A stretch of 8,026 nucleotides of DNA from Spirochaetaceae bacterium (GCA_016649775.1 JAENWY010000101.1:1-8026), one strand, 5' to 3'; counted from the first letter of the stretch, positions 1 through 6,968 are shown. The notes: generated by a model not told the origin, from the letters alone. Program-made: numbers and translations.

Positions 1-135
1 CAAAAAAATAGGCAAAATAGAATAACATAAGTTGCATTGTATGAACTAAATATTAAGAATACAAGCATTAGAGCATATATTCTCAAATTTATACAATATT
101 TTAAAATTTCTCAGATTTTAATACTACTTATTCTC

Positions 136-168
136 CTCATTATGCCCTCATTATGCACTCATTTAGGT
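136..168. repeat. Short tandem repeat, 11-base unit
   Basis: CTCATTATGCC (136-146) is followed directly by CTCATTATGCA (147-157), then by a diverged third unit beginning CTCATTTAGG (158-168). Two near-identical copies plus a degenerate one. The third unit also forms the left arm of the adjacent hairpin. Function unknown; slippage is enough to explain it. Confidence 0.6.
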
Positions 169-186
169 AATTTGATACCTAAATGA
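159..186. other. Perfect 11-bp hairpin/dyad
   Basis: TCATTTAGGTA (159-169) and TACCTAAATGA (176-186) are perfect inverted repeats around a 6-base loop. No T-tract follows on either strand, so a simple intrinsic terminator is unlikely. It could be an operator or a structured 3' end belonging to a gene outside the window. Confidence 0.45.
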
Positions 187-827
187 TAAGCTATATAATT
201 TGAGAATTAAAGAGTTTCTACATGATTATAAGTGAAAATTACGTACAAAATGTAATATTTTTTTTATATGTAGAATTACACTGTTCGCATCCAACATTTG
301 TCTGAATAGTACCTAAAAGTTAACCATAAGTTGTAGGGTTAGTATATAATTTTATTATTTCAATAATTTTACTTATAATTATTTTCAGTTTGCAGGAAAA
401 TAGCAAATAATAATCCATTATTTTGTCTGCATGCTGGCATTTTGTTGTTCGGATTTGAATGGAACTAGCATTAAAGATAATTACAAGTTGCTCGAAAAGA
501 AAGACATCTATTAATTTCTACTTGAAAGGGTAAAACTATTGGGGGGTCTAGCGGCTTGTGAATAAGTCCAATTGATACCTATTTTTGAATCCTAGTATAT
601 ATAATTAGTATCTAATTCAAAGGCTCCTTAAATAACTAATTAAATTTATTTTATTACCTAATTATTTATTACTTTAGCCAGAGAAGACAATAAAGCATCT
701 ATTTTTTTAACATAGATAATCTAATATTCTCTTATTTGTTTACGATAATACAGGTATTGAAACTCTTAGGAAAAAATAAATAACCACTATCTAAAATAAA
801 ATTTTACAAAAAACAAATAGAATTAAA

Positions 828-850
828 CACTGGTAAAATTAATACCAGTG
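828..850 (-). terminator. Probable terminator of the aminotransferase gene
   Basis: CACTGGTA (828-835) pairs with TACCAGTG (843-850) across a 7-base loop, 21 bases past the aminotransferase stop codon on the minus strand. Flanking A/T bases can lengthen the stem slightly. The minus-strand sequence after the stem is U-rich but interrupted (TTT, then mixed bases, then TTTG and six Ts), so termination may be less efficient than at the prs terminator. Confidence 0.6.
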
Positions 851-871
851 CTTTAAATAATTAAGAAATAT

Positions 872-2062
872 CTATCTTGAGTTATAAGCTTTTAACCCTT
901 CATCAAGACATTTTATAGCTCTCTTTAATTCATTTGTATTTAATACATAAGCTATACGCGCTTGTTTTTTACCAATACCATTTGTTACATAGAAATCTTC
1001 TGCCGGTGCAATCATTACAGACTCACCATCATAGGAGAAATCATTTAGTAGGAATTTAGCAAAATCCTCAGCATTATCTACTGGTAATTGTGCAACTAAA
1101 TAGAAGGCTCCTTTAGGGACACAACTAATAACACCATCTATCTTACTAAGACCTTCACACAAAAAATCTCTTCTTTTCTTATATTCTTCTTTAACGTTAT
1201 CAATATAGACTGTGTCAGTTTTTAAAGCAGCAATTGCAGCCTCTTGTTCTATATCTGGTGGACATAATCTTGCCTGTGATAATTTTAAAACACTATCTAA
1301 GAACTCTCTATTTTTTGTAACAAGAGCACCTATTCTAGCTCCACACATACTGTATCTTTTACTAAAAGAGTCAACACAAATAACTCTATCTGAATATTCA
1401 CTAAAGCTTAGGATACTAGTAAATTCACCATTATAACAAAACTCACGATATACTTCATCAACAATTAAGAAAATATCATTACGTTTCACTAATTCTAATA
1501 ATTGAAGCATCTCCATTTTAGTATATATGTAACCGGTTGGATTATTTGGACTACATATTAATATAGCACCAGTCTTTCGAGTAATTTTTGATTCAAATTC
1601 TTCTATCGGAGGAAGAGAAAAATTATCCTCTATTAATGAAGTTACAGGGACTAAATTTACCATTGCTGCCCTAGCAAATGATGTAACATTAGTATAGTAA
1701 GGTTCTGGAATTATAATCTCATCAAAGGGATCACAGAGAGCCATAAATGTAAATTGCAAAGCCTCTGAGCCTCCTGTAGTTATAAGGATATCATCTGATT
1801 CTAAATCATTTACTCCTAAAGTTTTATAGTACTCTACTAAGCCCTCTCTTAATTCTGGTAAACCCTCGCTAGGACCATAGGGAATAAAAGACTTACTATA
1901 ATTATGAACAGCATCAAGTGCTACCTGAGGGGTATCAATATCTGGTTGTCCAATGTTTAAATAATGAATTTTTGTTCCTCTTTTTTCTGCAGCACGCGCT
2001 AGTGGAGATAAACGTCTAATTGGTGATGCTTGAAATCCTGAAATACGGTGTGACATTTGCAT
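872..2062 (-). CDS. PLP-dependent class I/II aminotransferase (aspartate aminotransferase-like)
   Basis: Cytoplasmic 396-residue fold-type I aminotransferase that moves an amino group between an amino acid, probably aspartate or a similar one, and 2-oxoglutarate. Visible family landmarks in order: NIGQPD (36-41), YGPSEGLPELRE (62-73), TTGGSEAL (95-102) for the phosphate-binding turn, SPNNPTG (171-177) with the PLP-contacting Asn174, DEVYREF (202-208) with Asp202 and Tyr205, SFSKRYSMCGARIG (232-245) with the Schiff-base lysine Lys235 and phosphate-binding Arg243, and Arg369 in QARIAY for the substrate carboxylate. Length is normal and all key residues are present. The ATG at 2062 has an AGGAG six bases upstream; a second ATG lies two codons later. 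It stands alone: the prs terminator lies upstream and its own hairpin follows. Exact substrate cannot be read from sequence. Confidence 0.93.
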   Translation of the reverse strand: MQMSHRISGFQASPIRRLSPLARAAEKRGTKIHYLNIGQPDIDTPQVALDAVHNYSKSFIPYGPSEGLPELREGLVEYYKTLGVNDLESDDILITTGGSEALQFTFMALCDPFDEIIIPEPYYTNVTSFARAAMVNLVPVTSLIEDNFSLPPIEEFESKITRKTGAILICSPNNPTGYIYTKMEMLQLLELVKRNDIFLIVDEVYREFCYNGEFTSILSFSEYSDRVICVDSFSKRYSMCGARIGALVTKNREFLDSVLKLSQARLCPPDIEQEAAIAALKTDTVYIDNVKEEYKKRRDFLCEGLSKIDGVISCVPKGAFYLVAQLPVDNAEDFAKFLLNDFSYDGESVMIAPAEDFYVTNGIGKKQARIAYVLNTNELKRAIKCLDEGLKAYNSR

Positions 2063-2076
2063 AAAAAACTCCTATT

Positions 2077-2089
2077 ACTGCAATGCAGT
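2077..2089 (-). promoter_or_regulatory. Dyad just before the aminotransferase ribosome-binding site
   Basis: ACTGCA-A-TGCAGT is a perfect 6-1-6 palindrome ending two bases before the AGGAG ribosome-binding site region on the minus strand. It shares the TGCA core with the larger dyad at 2141-2156. It could be a second operator for the same regulator, or a small leader hairpin affecting translation. Confidence 0.4.
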
Positions 2090-2108
2090 TGTTTCTTTTT
2101 GTTTTGGC

Positions 2109-2156
2109 TTGTGTATTAAACATACACAATATATCATAAAAATGCAATATTGCATT
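2109..2156 (-). promoter_or_regulatory. Aminotransferase promoter region with two perfect operator-like dyads
   Basis: Two dyads sit between the prs terminator and the aminotransferase. AATGCAAT/ATTGCATT (2141-2156) is a gapless 8+8 palindrome; TTGTGTAT-N5-ATACACAA (2109-2129) is a perfect 8-5-8 repeat. Minus-strand promoter candidates overlap them: TTGCAT (2147-2142), 17 bases, TATGTT (2124-2119); or an extended -10 TGATATATT (2136-2128). In either case the dyads cover promoter elements, as repressor sites do. The regulator is not in the window and its family cannot be named from the sites. Confidence 0.5.
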
Positions 2157-2178
2157 ATTTTTATAAACATTTAGAGAT

Positions 2179-2206
2179 GAAAAAAAGCTACTCTATGAGT
2201 AGCTTT
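2179..2206 (-). terminator. Intrinsic terminator of prs
   Basis: Minus-strand hairpin with a perfect 10-bp stem (AAAGCTACTC, 2184-2193, paired with GAGTAGCTTT, 2197-2206), a 3-base loop, and a run of seven Us encoded by 2186-2180. It starts 30 bases past the prs stop codon and separates prs from the downstream aminotransferase gene. Confidence 0.88.
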
Positions 2207-2236
2207 ATATGATAAATAATACTTTATAACCTTATA

Positions 2237-3583
2237 TTATTTTTCTTTAGATTTTTCAACATCTTTTTTAGCTACATCTAGTTTTTTATTACCAAACGCG
2301 CCTGAGGCCTGCTGAGAATCAATTAATTTTTGAATAAATTTTCTATTATCAAGTAATGGAGAAATTGATCTACCATGATGGAGACGAGAAATTGTTCTAG
2401 CAAATAATTCTGAAATGTCAGCTTGTACAAACCAAGGTTTATCTAGTAAATCATGACCATGATTTACAGCATTTGTACCAATAATTCGATAAAAAACACC
2501 TTCCTTGTATGCTTTATCAAAGTTTTCAATACCACCACCATTGAAAAAGGGAAGAGAAATCATGCAAATAACTTTTTTTGCACCACGGTGCATTAACTCT
2601 CTCATAGCAGTTATCATAGTGCCACCAGTAGCTATCATGTCATCTGCCATTAGAACAGTTTTACCTTTTACATCACCAAGAAGAACGATACTCTTAATAT
2701 TAGTATGATTTGCATCAGTACTTACTATTGAGTAATCTCTTTCTTTGTAAAGCATAGCTAAAGGTCTGTGCAATGCTTCTGCATAGAATTTGTTTCTAGA
2801 TATAGCACCTGTATCAGGAGAAACTACTACAATATCAGGGTCACTTAAATCAACTAATCGACTAAGGGCGATTAGAGTTTGATAAGATCCATGTAAGTTC
2901 TCTAAATGAGTGTGAGTGAAACTGTTTTCAATTTCACGTGAATGTATATCAAGAGTAATAATTCTCTCAACCTCTAACATTTCACACATGTGGCTAAATA
3001 GACTAGCCGTTAAAGCTTCTCTACTTGTTTTCTTATGCTGCCTAGCATAAGGAAAGGTGGGAAGAACTAATGTAATTGATTCAGCACCAGCTAGCATAAT
3101 TGCATTAATAGTGGTGAATAAAAACATTAAATGATCATTAATCGAAAGAGGAATTGGTAAATCGCTACCTGCTACCTTAATAGGTTCCATGTTTGAAATA
3201 TCATATACAAAAAATACCCTTAGCCCTCTTACAGGATTAAGTATTTCTGCTTTTACTTCCCCATTAGCAAATCTTGTATACTTTGCCTTTATGGTAAAAT
3301 CCTCACATTGAAATTGTGTCGGACATTTCCTATTAGGAATCTTCTTACTATTCATATCATCAACTAATGTGACGTATTGTAAGATTTGCTCCTCACTCAT
3401 GTTGTGTCTTCGTGCAAGTGCCTTTGAAAGTTTATCATATCTTTCTTTATACAAATGCCTAAGATGCTTCACAACCTTGCTAGTAAAATATTCGCTTCCA
3501 GGACCAGCAATGACCCCTAGCTTATGTGGTTTTATGATGCTCATAAGTTTAGAATACAACAAAGTAGTTATTCGTTCAATCAT
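2237..3583 (-). CDS. prs: Ribose-phosphate pyrophosphokinase (PRPP synthetase), long form
   Basis: Makes PRPP from ribose 5-phosphate and ATP for nucleotide, histidine and NAD synthesis; cytoplasmic. At 448 residues it is well above the usual 310-320. Family motifs: AGPGS (26-30), FANGEVKAEI (105-114, equivalent to the canonical FSDGE region), PTFPYARQHKK (175-185, ATP-binding loop, with His183 where Asp is usual), TLDIHS (210-215), VVSPDTGAISRNKFYAEAL (253-271), and MADDMIATGGT (312-322), the PRPP-binding loop. The extra length comes from a lysine/arginine-rich insertion of about 50 residues between residues 38 and 100, and from a charged C-terminal tail after about residue 410 that ends in several lysines. 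No Shine-Dalgarno sequence precedes the ATG at 3583 or the alternative Met14. All catalytic loops are intact, so I expect it to be active. Confidence 0.93.
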   Translation of the reverse strand: MIERITTLLYSKLMSIIKPHKLGVIAGPGSEYFTSKVVKHLRHLYKERYDKLSKALARRHNMSEEQILQYVTLVDDMNSKKIPNRKCPTQFQCEDFTIKAKYTRFANGEVKAEILNPVRGLRVFFVYDISNMEPIKVAGSDLPIPLSINDHLMFLFTTINAIMLAGAESITLVLPTFPYARQHKKTSREALTASLFSHMCEMLEVERIITLDIHSREIENSFTHTHLENLHGSYQTLIALSRLVDLSDPDIVVVSPDTGAISRNKFYAEALHRPLAMLYKERDYSIVSTDANHTNIKSIVLLGDVKGKTVLMADDMIATGGTMITAMRELMHRGAKKVICMISLPFFNGGGIENFDKAYKEGVFYRIIGTNAVNHGHDLLDKPWFVQADISELFARTISRLHHGRSISPLLDNRKFIQKLIDSQQASGAFGNKKLDVAKKDVEKSKEK

Positions 3584-3604
3584 TTAAAGAAAAATTGATT
3601 ACCC

Positions 3605-3633
3605 ATTATCGTAAAAACATAGTAAATTTTTAA
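3605..3633 (-). promoter_or_regulatory. Candidate prs promoter
   Basis: On the minus strand TTAAAA (3633-3628), a 17-base spacer and GATAAT (3610-3605) form a plausible sigma-70-type promoter. Transcription would begin near 3598, giving a leader of only about 15 bases, in line with the lack of a ribosome-binding site. A weaker plus-strand candidate for the divergent lipoprotein gene (TTGATT at 3595-3600, 17 bases, CATAGT at 3618-3623) overlaps it. Confidence 0.4.
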
Positions 3634-3681
3634 CATTTAAAAACATTAATGCAAAAAACCTTTTTTTTAGTAAAAATTACT

Positions 3682-4659
3682 ATGAAAATTAATAATTTAG
3701 TAATAATCATATTCTATTGCCTAATACTTATATCTTGCACAAGTTGTGAAAATCAAAATACCACCATAATTGATTTATTGAGTTATGTAGATTCCATACC
3801 ACCATCCCTTATAAAAATTAATGGAGAATCTCATTACGCATTTACACTTTCTTTCTCTGAAAAGTTAAAAGATAGAAATAGTACTAAAGTAATGTTTGAA
3901 GATAGTGAAACAAATTCCTTTAAAGTTGAAGGTTATACCTTAATTATTTATTCAAAAATAGAACTAATACCAGGAAAAAGATATAATATTAAAGCTGAAG
4001 TTTCAGATTTAAGTGGTAATACAACCACCGTTGAATCCTATTGTTTTGCTAAAAATACAAATCCTGCTCAATTATTGATATCAGAAATTAGCACTAAAGG
4101 AAGTAAAAAATATGTAGATCGAGTCGAAATAATATGTACTAAATCTGGAAATTTAGCCGGAATAAGTATCGCTGATGGATTTAATTACAACTACAGTGAT
4201 CGTTGTGTATTACCGAATCTAGAAGCTTTTGAAGGAGATTTAATTGTAATAGGTTTTGGAGATAATACAGATTGTGATTATATGAGTGAAAAACTCCAAG
4301 GATTAAGTTCAAACAATGGTTGTCTTTTAATAAGTGAAAATCCAGAAGTGGATGCTCTTATTCAAGACTGTATAATCTATTCAAATAAGAGTAGTTCAAC
4401 ATTCAGTGGATTTGCATCTAGGGGCATAGAAGAATGTGCCACAACACTAATGAACAGTGGCGATTGGGAAATTGATAAACCTCTCTCAAATGCAGCAGTT
4501 AATAGCACAAATGAAACATCTACTAGAACGATAAATAGATTTGCTGATAAATGGGGGGAATATAGTGATACAAATACTCAAAATGATTTTTATATTACAG
4601 TTACCTCAGGACAAAGCTTTGGGTCTAGAAACAACCCTAATATTTATGAGCCTAATTAA
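3682..4659 (+). CDS. Lipoprotein with Ig-like and lamin-tail-like domains
   Basis: Predicted surface or periplasmic lipoprotein of 325 residues, function unknown. The leader MKINNLVIIIFYCLILISC fits signal peptidase II, with lipidated Cys19. An in-frame ATG at 3649 would add 11 residues; I prefer 3682 because it gives a compact leader, but neither start has a clear ribosome-binding site. Counting from 3682, residues about 40-120 look like a bacterial Ig-like (SbsA/Big-type) domain with SFSEKL and a pattern ending in LSGNTT. Residues about 128-265 resemble a lamin-tail domain: LLISEIST, YVDRVEII, EGDLIVIGFG and DALIQDCIIY. The segment TRTINRFADKWGEYSDTNTQ, then DFYITV, looks like the usual tail-end signature. 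There are further cysteines, so disulfides are possible. It is divergent from prs and overlaps the end of apbE by 8 bases. The domain calls are by eye. Confidence 0.75.
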   Translation: MKINNLVIIIFYCLILISCTSCENQNTTIIDLLSYVDSIPPSLIKINGESHYAFTLSFSEKLKDRNSTKVMFEDSETNSFKVEGYTLIIYSKIELIPGKRYNIKAEVSDLSGNTTTVESYCFAKNTNPAQLLISEISTKGSKKYVDRVEIICTKSGNLAGISIADGFNYNYSDRCVLPNLEAFEGDLIVIGFGDNTDCDYMSEKLQGLSSNNGCLLISENPEVDALIQDCIIYSNKSSSTFSGFASRGIEECATTLMNSGDWEIDKPLSNAAVNSTNETSTRTINRFADKWGEYSDTNTQNDFYITVTSGQSFGSRNNPNIYEPN

Positions 4660-5680
4660 TAATACTATAATCACTATTGGTAATTTGATAATCTTTATCA
4701 AAATTATCACTAAATACAACAGACCCATCCTTCAGTAAAAATACTGCTCTGGCCTGTGGATATTTTTTCATAAACTCTAAAGCTTTCTTTGAACCCATTA
4801 TAAAACAAGTGGTTGAAAGCATATCACAAAGTGTTGAATTTTTTGAAATAATTGAAGAACTAATTATATCAGAATCAGCAGGATATAAAGTTGATGGAGA
4901 TAATATGTGATGATATTTTATTCCATCTTTAATAAAAAATCTCTCATAGGTTCCTGAAGTGACAACAGAGGTATCTGAAAGAGATAATAAAATATATGAG
5001 TTTCCAATTTCCTTATTAGGATCTTGTAAACCAATAACCCAATCTACATTATCACTTTTAGAGCCAATTAATAAAATATTTCCACCAAGATTAATAATAG
5101 CTTTATTAACATTCTTAGAAACTAAATATTCTCTTATTAAATCAGCACTGTAACCTTTACCATCTGCCCCAAGATCAATTTCCATATTCAAAGGAATACT
5201 TACTACTCTATTTTTGTCATCAAATTTAACATCTTTATAATTTGTATCAATTTCACTTAATTCTTTAGTTGAAGGAATACGAGGATTTATACCTCCAATA
5301 TCCCAAAGGGATACGGCTAATCCTATACTAGGATCAAAAATGCCATTACTTTGTTCACTCATCTTATATGAATCTTGAAGAAGTTTATAAGTCTCTTTAT
5401 TAAAACTATTACTCTTATTTACATTTAAAATACTAATAGCACTAGTTTCAGAAGTTCTTGAAATCTCTTTTTCAACTAAATCTAGTACATTAAATGCACC
5501 CTTATAAATTAACTCATCAGTACCCTCAGGAAGTGATATAGTACAAACTGTTCCAAGTTTAAATTCTGTTTCCCCAACTAGCTTAACCTCTTTAGAACAA
5601 GAGGAGAGCATTATTATCAAAATTGATGTGGTAACTATATATAAATATCTATAAAAAATTCTTTTTTTAAATTTGATCAT
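4652..5680 (-). CDS. apbE: FAD:protein FMN transferase, ApbE family lipoprotein
   Basis: ApbE enzymes split FAD and attach FMN covalently to a Thr/Ser of target flavoproteins outside the membrane (Rnf/Nqr subunits, FMN-binding domains); the treponemal relative Ftp also hydrolyses FAD. From the ATG at 5680 the protein has 342 residues with a lipoprotein leader ending LSSC (Cys28). Family motifs in this numbering: LGTVCTISL (42-50), FDPSIGLAVSLWDIGG (115-130), EIDLGADGKGYSADL (167-181), INLGGNILLIG (196-206), TSGTYERFF (241-249), YHHILSP (256-262), and CDMLST (285-290), where Asp286 and Thr290 match the Asp-x3-Thr magnesium site. The frame opens at a TTG (5698), but that codon lies upstream of a good -10 element, so ATG 5680 is preferred. 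No target flavoprotein is visible in the window. Confidence 0.92.
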   Translation of the reverse strand: MIKFKKRIFYRYLYIVTTSILIIMLSSCSKEVKLVGETEFKLGTVCTISLPEGTDELIYKGAFNVLDLVEKEISRTSETSAISILNVNKSNSFNKETYKLLQDSYKMSEQSNGIFDPSIGLAVSLWDIGGINPRIPSTKELSEIDTNYKDVKFDDKNRVVSIPLNMEIDLGADGKGYSADLIREYLVSKNVNKAIINLGGNILLIGSKSDNVDWVIGLQDPNKEIGNSYILLSLSDTSVVTSGTYERFFIKDGIKYHHILSPSTLYPADSDIISSSIISKNSTLCDMLSTTCFIMGSKKALEFMKKYPQARAVFLLKDGSVVFSDNFDKDYQITNSDYSIIN

Positions 5681-5687
5681 GAACCAA

Positions 5688-5715
5688 ATCTTAAACAATT
5701 ACATAGTTTTGTCAA
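5688..5715 (-). promoter_or_regulatory. apbE promoter, possibly giving a leaderless mRNA
   Basis: Minus strand: a consensus -35 TTGACA (5715-5710), a 16-base spacer, and TAAGAT (5693-5688, 4 of 6 matches). The -10 ends 7 bases before the ATG at 5680, so transcription would start at or right beside the start codon. No Shine-Dalgarno sequence precedes that ATG, which agrees with leaderless translation. Confidence 0.5.
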
Positions 5716-5766
5716 TCAAGAGAGAGAAATTAATAAAATTAAATTATTTTAACATTTGTTATGTTA

Positions 5767-5808
5767 TGTTGCAAAAGCAACAGATTAAATATTATATTAG
5801 ATTATAAT
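5767..5808 (+). promoter_or_regulatory. Promoter of the hemerythrin operon with a Crp/Fnr-type dyad
   Basis: TGTTGC-AAAA-GCAACA (5767-5782) is a perfect 6-4-6 dyad. Downstream is a consensus -10, TATAAT (5803-5808), with no good -35 at the right distance. A start near 5815-5816 places the dyad centre (5774.5) at about -41, the classic class II activator position. The half-site and 4-base spacer resemble Crp/Fnr-family sites (Fnr: TTGAT-N4-ATCAA). The regulator itself is not in the window, and which family member binds is inference. Confidence 0.5.
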
Positions 5809-5838
5809 GAATTCATCTTAAGTTAATAGGAATTAAAA

Positions 5839-6408
5839 ATGAATGAACAAATAGGACCAATACATAATTGGGTATTCAATAAAATCAAATTTCAAGAAAC
5901 AGAAGTTGAAGAACTTTTAAAACTTTCTGTTGGATTAAATATCGATGTTGTAGCTGGCACAATTGAAAAAGGCGAGCTTCAAGATATTGTTAATACGCCC
6001 AATATACATACGTTCTTACAAGAACGCATATACATTACTGAAAAAAGATTAGCTCTAAGTGTAGAAACTCTTTTAGAAAAAGGTATTACTCTAGAAGTTA
6101 TAAAGGAAACTTTATTTAATTTTGGACTTAGTAACTCTTTTGATAGTTCAGTTTCAGCACAAAAAGCTTATGAGCTATTAGGCAAATTAATGGTTTCTGG
6201 AATGCCTTGCGACAGAATTGAAAGTGTCAAAGGAATTACCGACACAAAAATAATTTACAAAGAAAACAAAGATATTCACAGTGAATACTGGAATGATAAA
6301 GCATTATACCAAGTATTAAAGGATGAAGTTATTAAAGGACTTCTATATAAGACCACACTTTCTTATTCACACTTAACTGAAAGAGAATTTGTAATTGAGG
6401 AAAAATAA
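5839..6408 (+). CDS. Uncharacterised 189-residue protein, first gene of the hemerythrin operon
   Basis: I do not recognise this family by name. It is a soluble, mostly helical-looking protein with no signal peptide or membrane segment. Residues that look conserved in character: IGPIHNW (5-11) near the N terminus with His9, the helix QERIYITEKRLALSVETLLEKG (61-82), SGMPCDR (120-126) with the only cysteine, Cys124, and DIHSEYW (145-151) with His147 and Trp151. His9, Cys124 and His147 could be metal or redox ligands, but this is inference. The start has AGGA about 8 bases before the ATG. Its stop overlaps the next ATG by one base (TAATG), so translation is probably coupled to the hemerythrin-like protein, which points to a shared role in iron, oxygen or nitric oxide handling. 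Confidence 0.85.
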   Translation: MNEQIGPIHNWVFNKIKFQETEVEELLKLSVGLNIDVVAGTIEKGELQDIVNTPNIHTFLQERIYITEKRLALSVETLLEKGITLEVIKETLFNFGLSNSFDSSVSAQKAYELLGKLMVSGMPCDRIESVKGITDTKIIYKENKDIHSEYWNDKALYQVLKDEVIKGLLYKTTLSYSHLTEREFVIEEK

Positions 6409-6968
6409 TGTATTCAATAGACATTTTAATTAAAGAACATGAAATTATTATCGATTTTACTAATCAACTTAAGGCTATGTCTCTAAGTATTCTTAGAGGA
6501 AATGAAGTAGAAGTAGAAGATTTTAAAAAAGCTATTTATTTTAGTAAGAACTTTGCAGATAAATACCATCACCAAAAAGAAGAGAAAATTCTTTTTAGAG
6601 TTATGATGGAAACTTTACCACCAGTTGCTACTCAATTAATTAGAGGCGGAATGATGGTTGAGCATGATCTTGGAAGATTACATGTAAAAACAATTTTAGA
6701 AGCAGTGGAAAAATATGAGAAAATTCCAAGTGATGAATTAAAACTTGATATTATAGCTAACTCTATTTGTTATGGAGCTCTACTCGCTAGACATATAGAT
6801 AAAGAAGATGAAGCTGTTTATCAATTTGCAATTCGTTCACTAAGTGAAGAAAATATGAAAATAGTAGAGAATGAAACACATGCTCATGAGAATAATGAAC
6901 AAAATAAAGAAGTTTACAAGAATTGTTTAGCAATTCTTCAAGAACTAAAGGATAAATACAATGGCTAA
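6408..6968 (+). CDS. Hemerythrin-like (HHE) di-iron protein, RIC/YtfE-like core
   Basis: Cytoplasmic 186-residue four-helix protein expected to hold a non-haem di-iron site. Candidate ligands fall on four helices: His11 (KEHE), His55 and Glu59 (YHHQKEEKILF; His54/Glu58 are alternatives), His86 (EHDLGRLHV), His129 and Glu133 (ARHIDKEDEAVY). The intervals 44, 4, 31, 43, 4 nearly match those I recall for E. coli YtfE (His84, His129, Glu133, His160, His204, Glu208), a di-iron protein that protects or repairs iron-sulfur centres after nitric oxide stress. Unlike YtfE/ScdA it lacks the N-terminal cysteine domain. GAGGA lies 6 bases before the ATG, inside the upstream gene. Its last 8 bases overlap the next gene, which supplies a CxxC domain. 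An oxygen-sensing or iron-storage role is the alternative. Confidence 0.9.
   Translation: MYSIDILIKEHEIIIDFTNQLKAMSLSILRGNEVEVEDFKKAIYFSKNFADKYHHQKEEKILFRVMMETLPPVATQLIRGGMMVEHDLGRLHVKTILEAVEKYEKIPSDELKLDIIANSICYGALLARHIDKEDEAVYQFAIRSLSEENMKIVENETHAHENNEQNKEVYKNCLAILQELKDKYNG

Larger units (their letters stand above)
1..827. other. Gene-poor AT-rich region
   Basis: I find no convincing gene here on either strand; reading frames are short and broken. What can be seen: an 11-base tandem repeat (136-168), an 11-bp hairpin (159-186), a distant inverted repeat TTCTACAT (216-223) / ATGTAGAA (268-275), and one stretch (404-562) that stays open in one plus-strand frame except for a single TAA at 512. 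The ten bases TTGATACCTA occur at 172-181 and again at 572-581. The region may hold the 3' side of a gene lying to the left, regulatory DNA, or decayed sequence. Confidence 0.5.

Noticed and set aside
136..168. Tandem repeat considered as a CRISPR array
   Set aside because: Units are only 11 bases, directly adjacent with no spacers, and no cas genes are present.
172..581. Repeated TTGATACCTA at 172 and 572 considered as ends of a mobile element
   Set aside because: Only ten bases, direct not inverted, and there is no transposase between them.
535..585. GC-richer stretch with a G-run considered as a riboswitch or tRNA fragment
   Set aside because: Only a 5-bp ATTGG/CCAAT pairing is visible; no conserved riboswitch core or cloverleaf could be built.
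1212..1436. Open plus-strand frame of 74 codons
   Set aside because: Lies wholly antisense inside the well-supported aminotransferase gene, with no ribosome-binding site or recognisable protein.
2505..2708. Open plus-strand frame antisense to prs (also 3369-3587)
   Set aside because: Both lie antisense within prs, which has complete family motifs; the translations look like shadows with no domain.
4959..5153. Open plus-strand frame antisense to apbE
   Set aside because: Falls across the conserved ApbE core, so it is a by-product of that coding sequence.
5696..5698. TTG as the start codon of apbE
   Set aside because: It lies upstream of the best -10 element, and the ATG at 5680 gives a complete lipoprotein leader.
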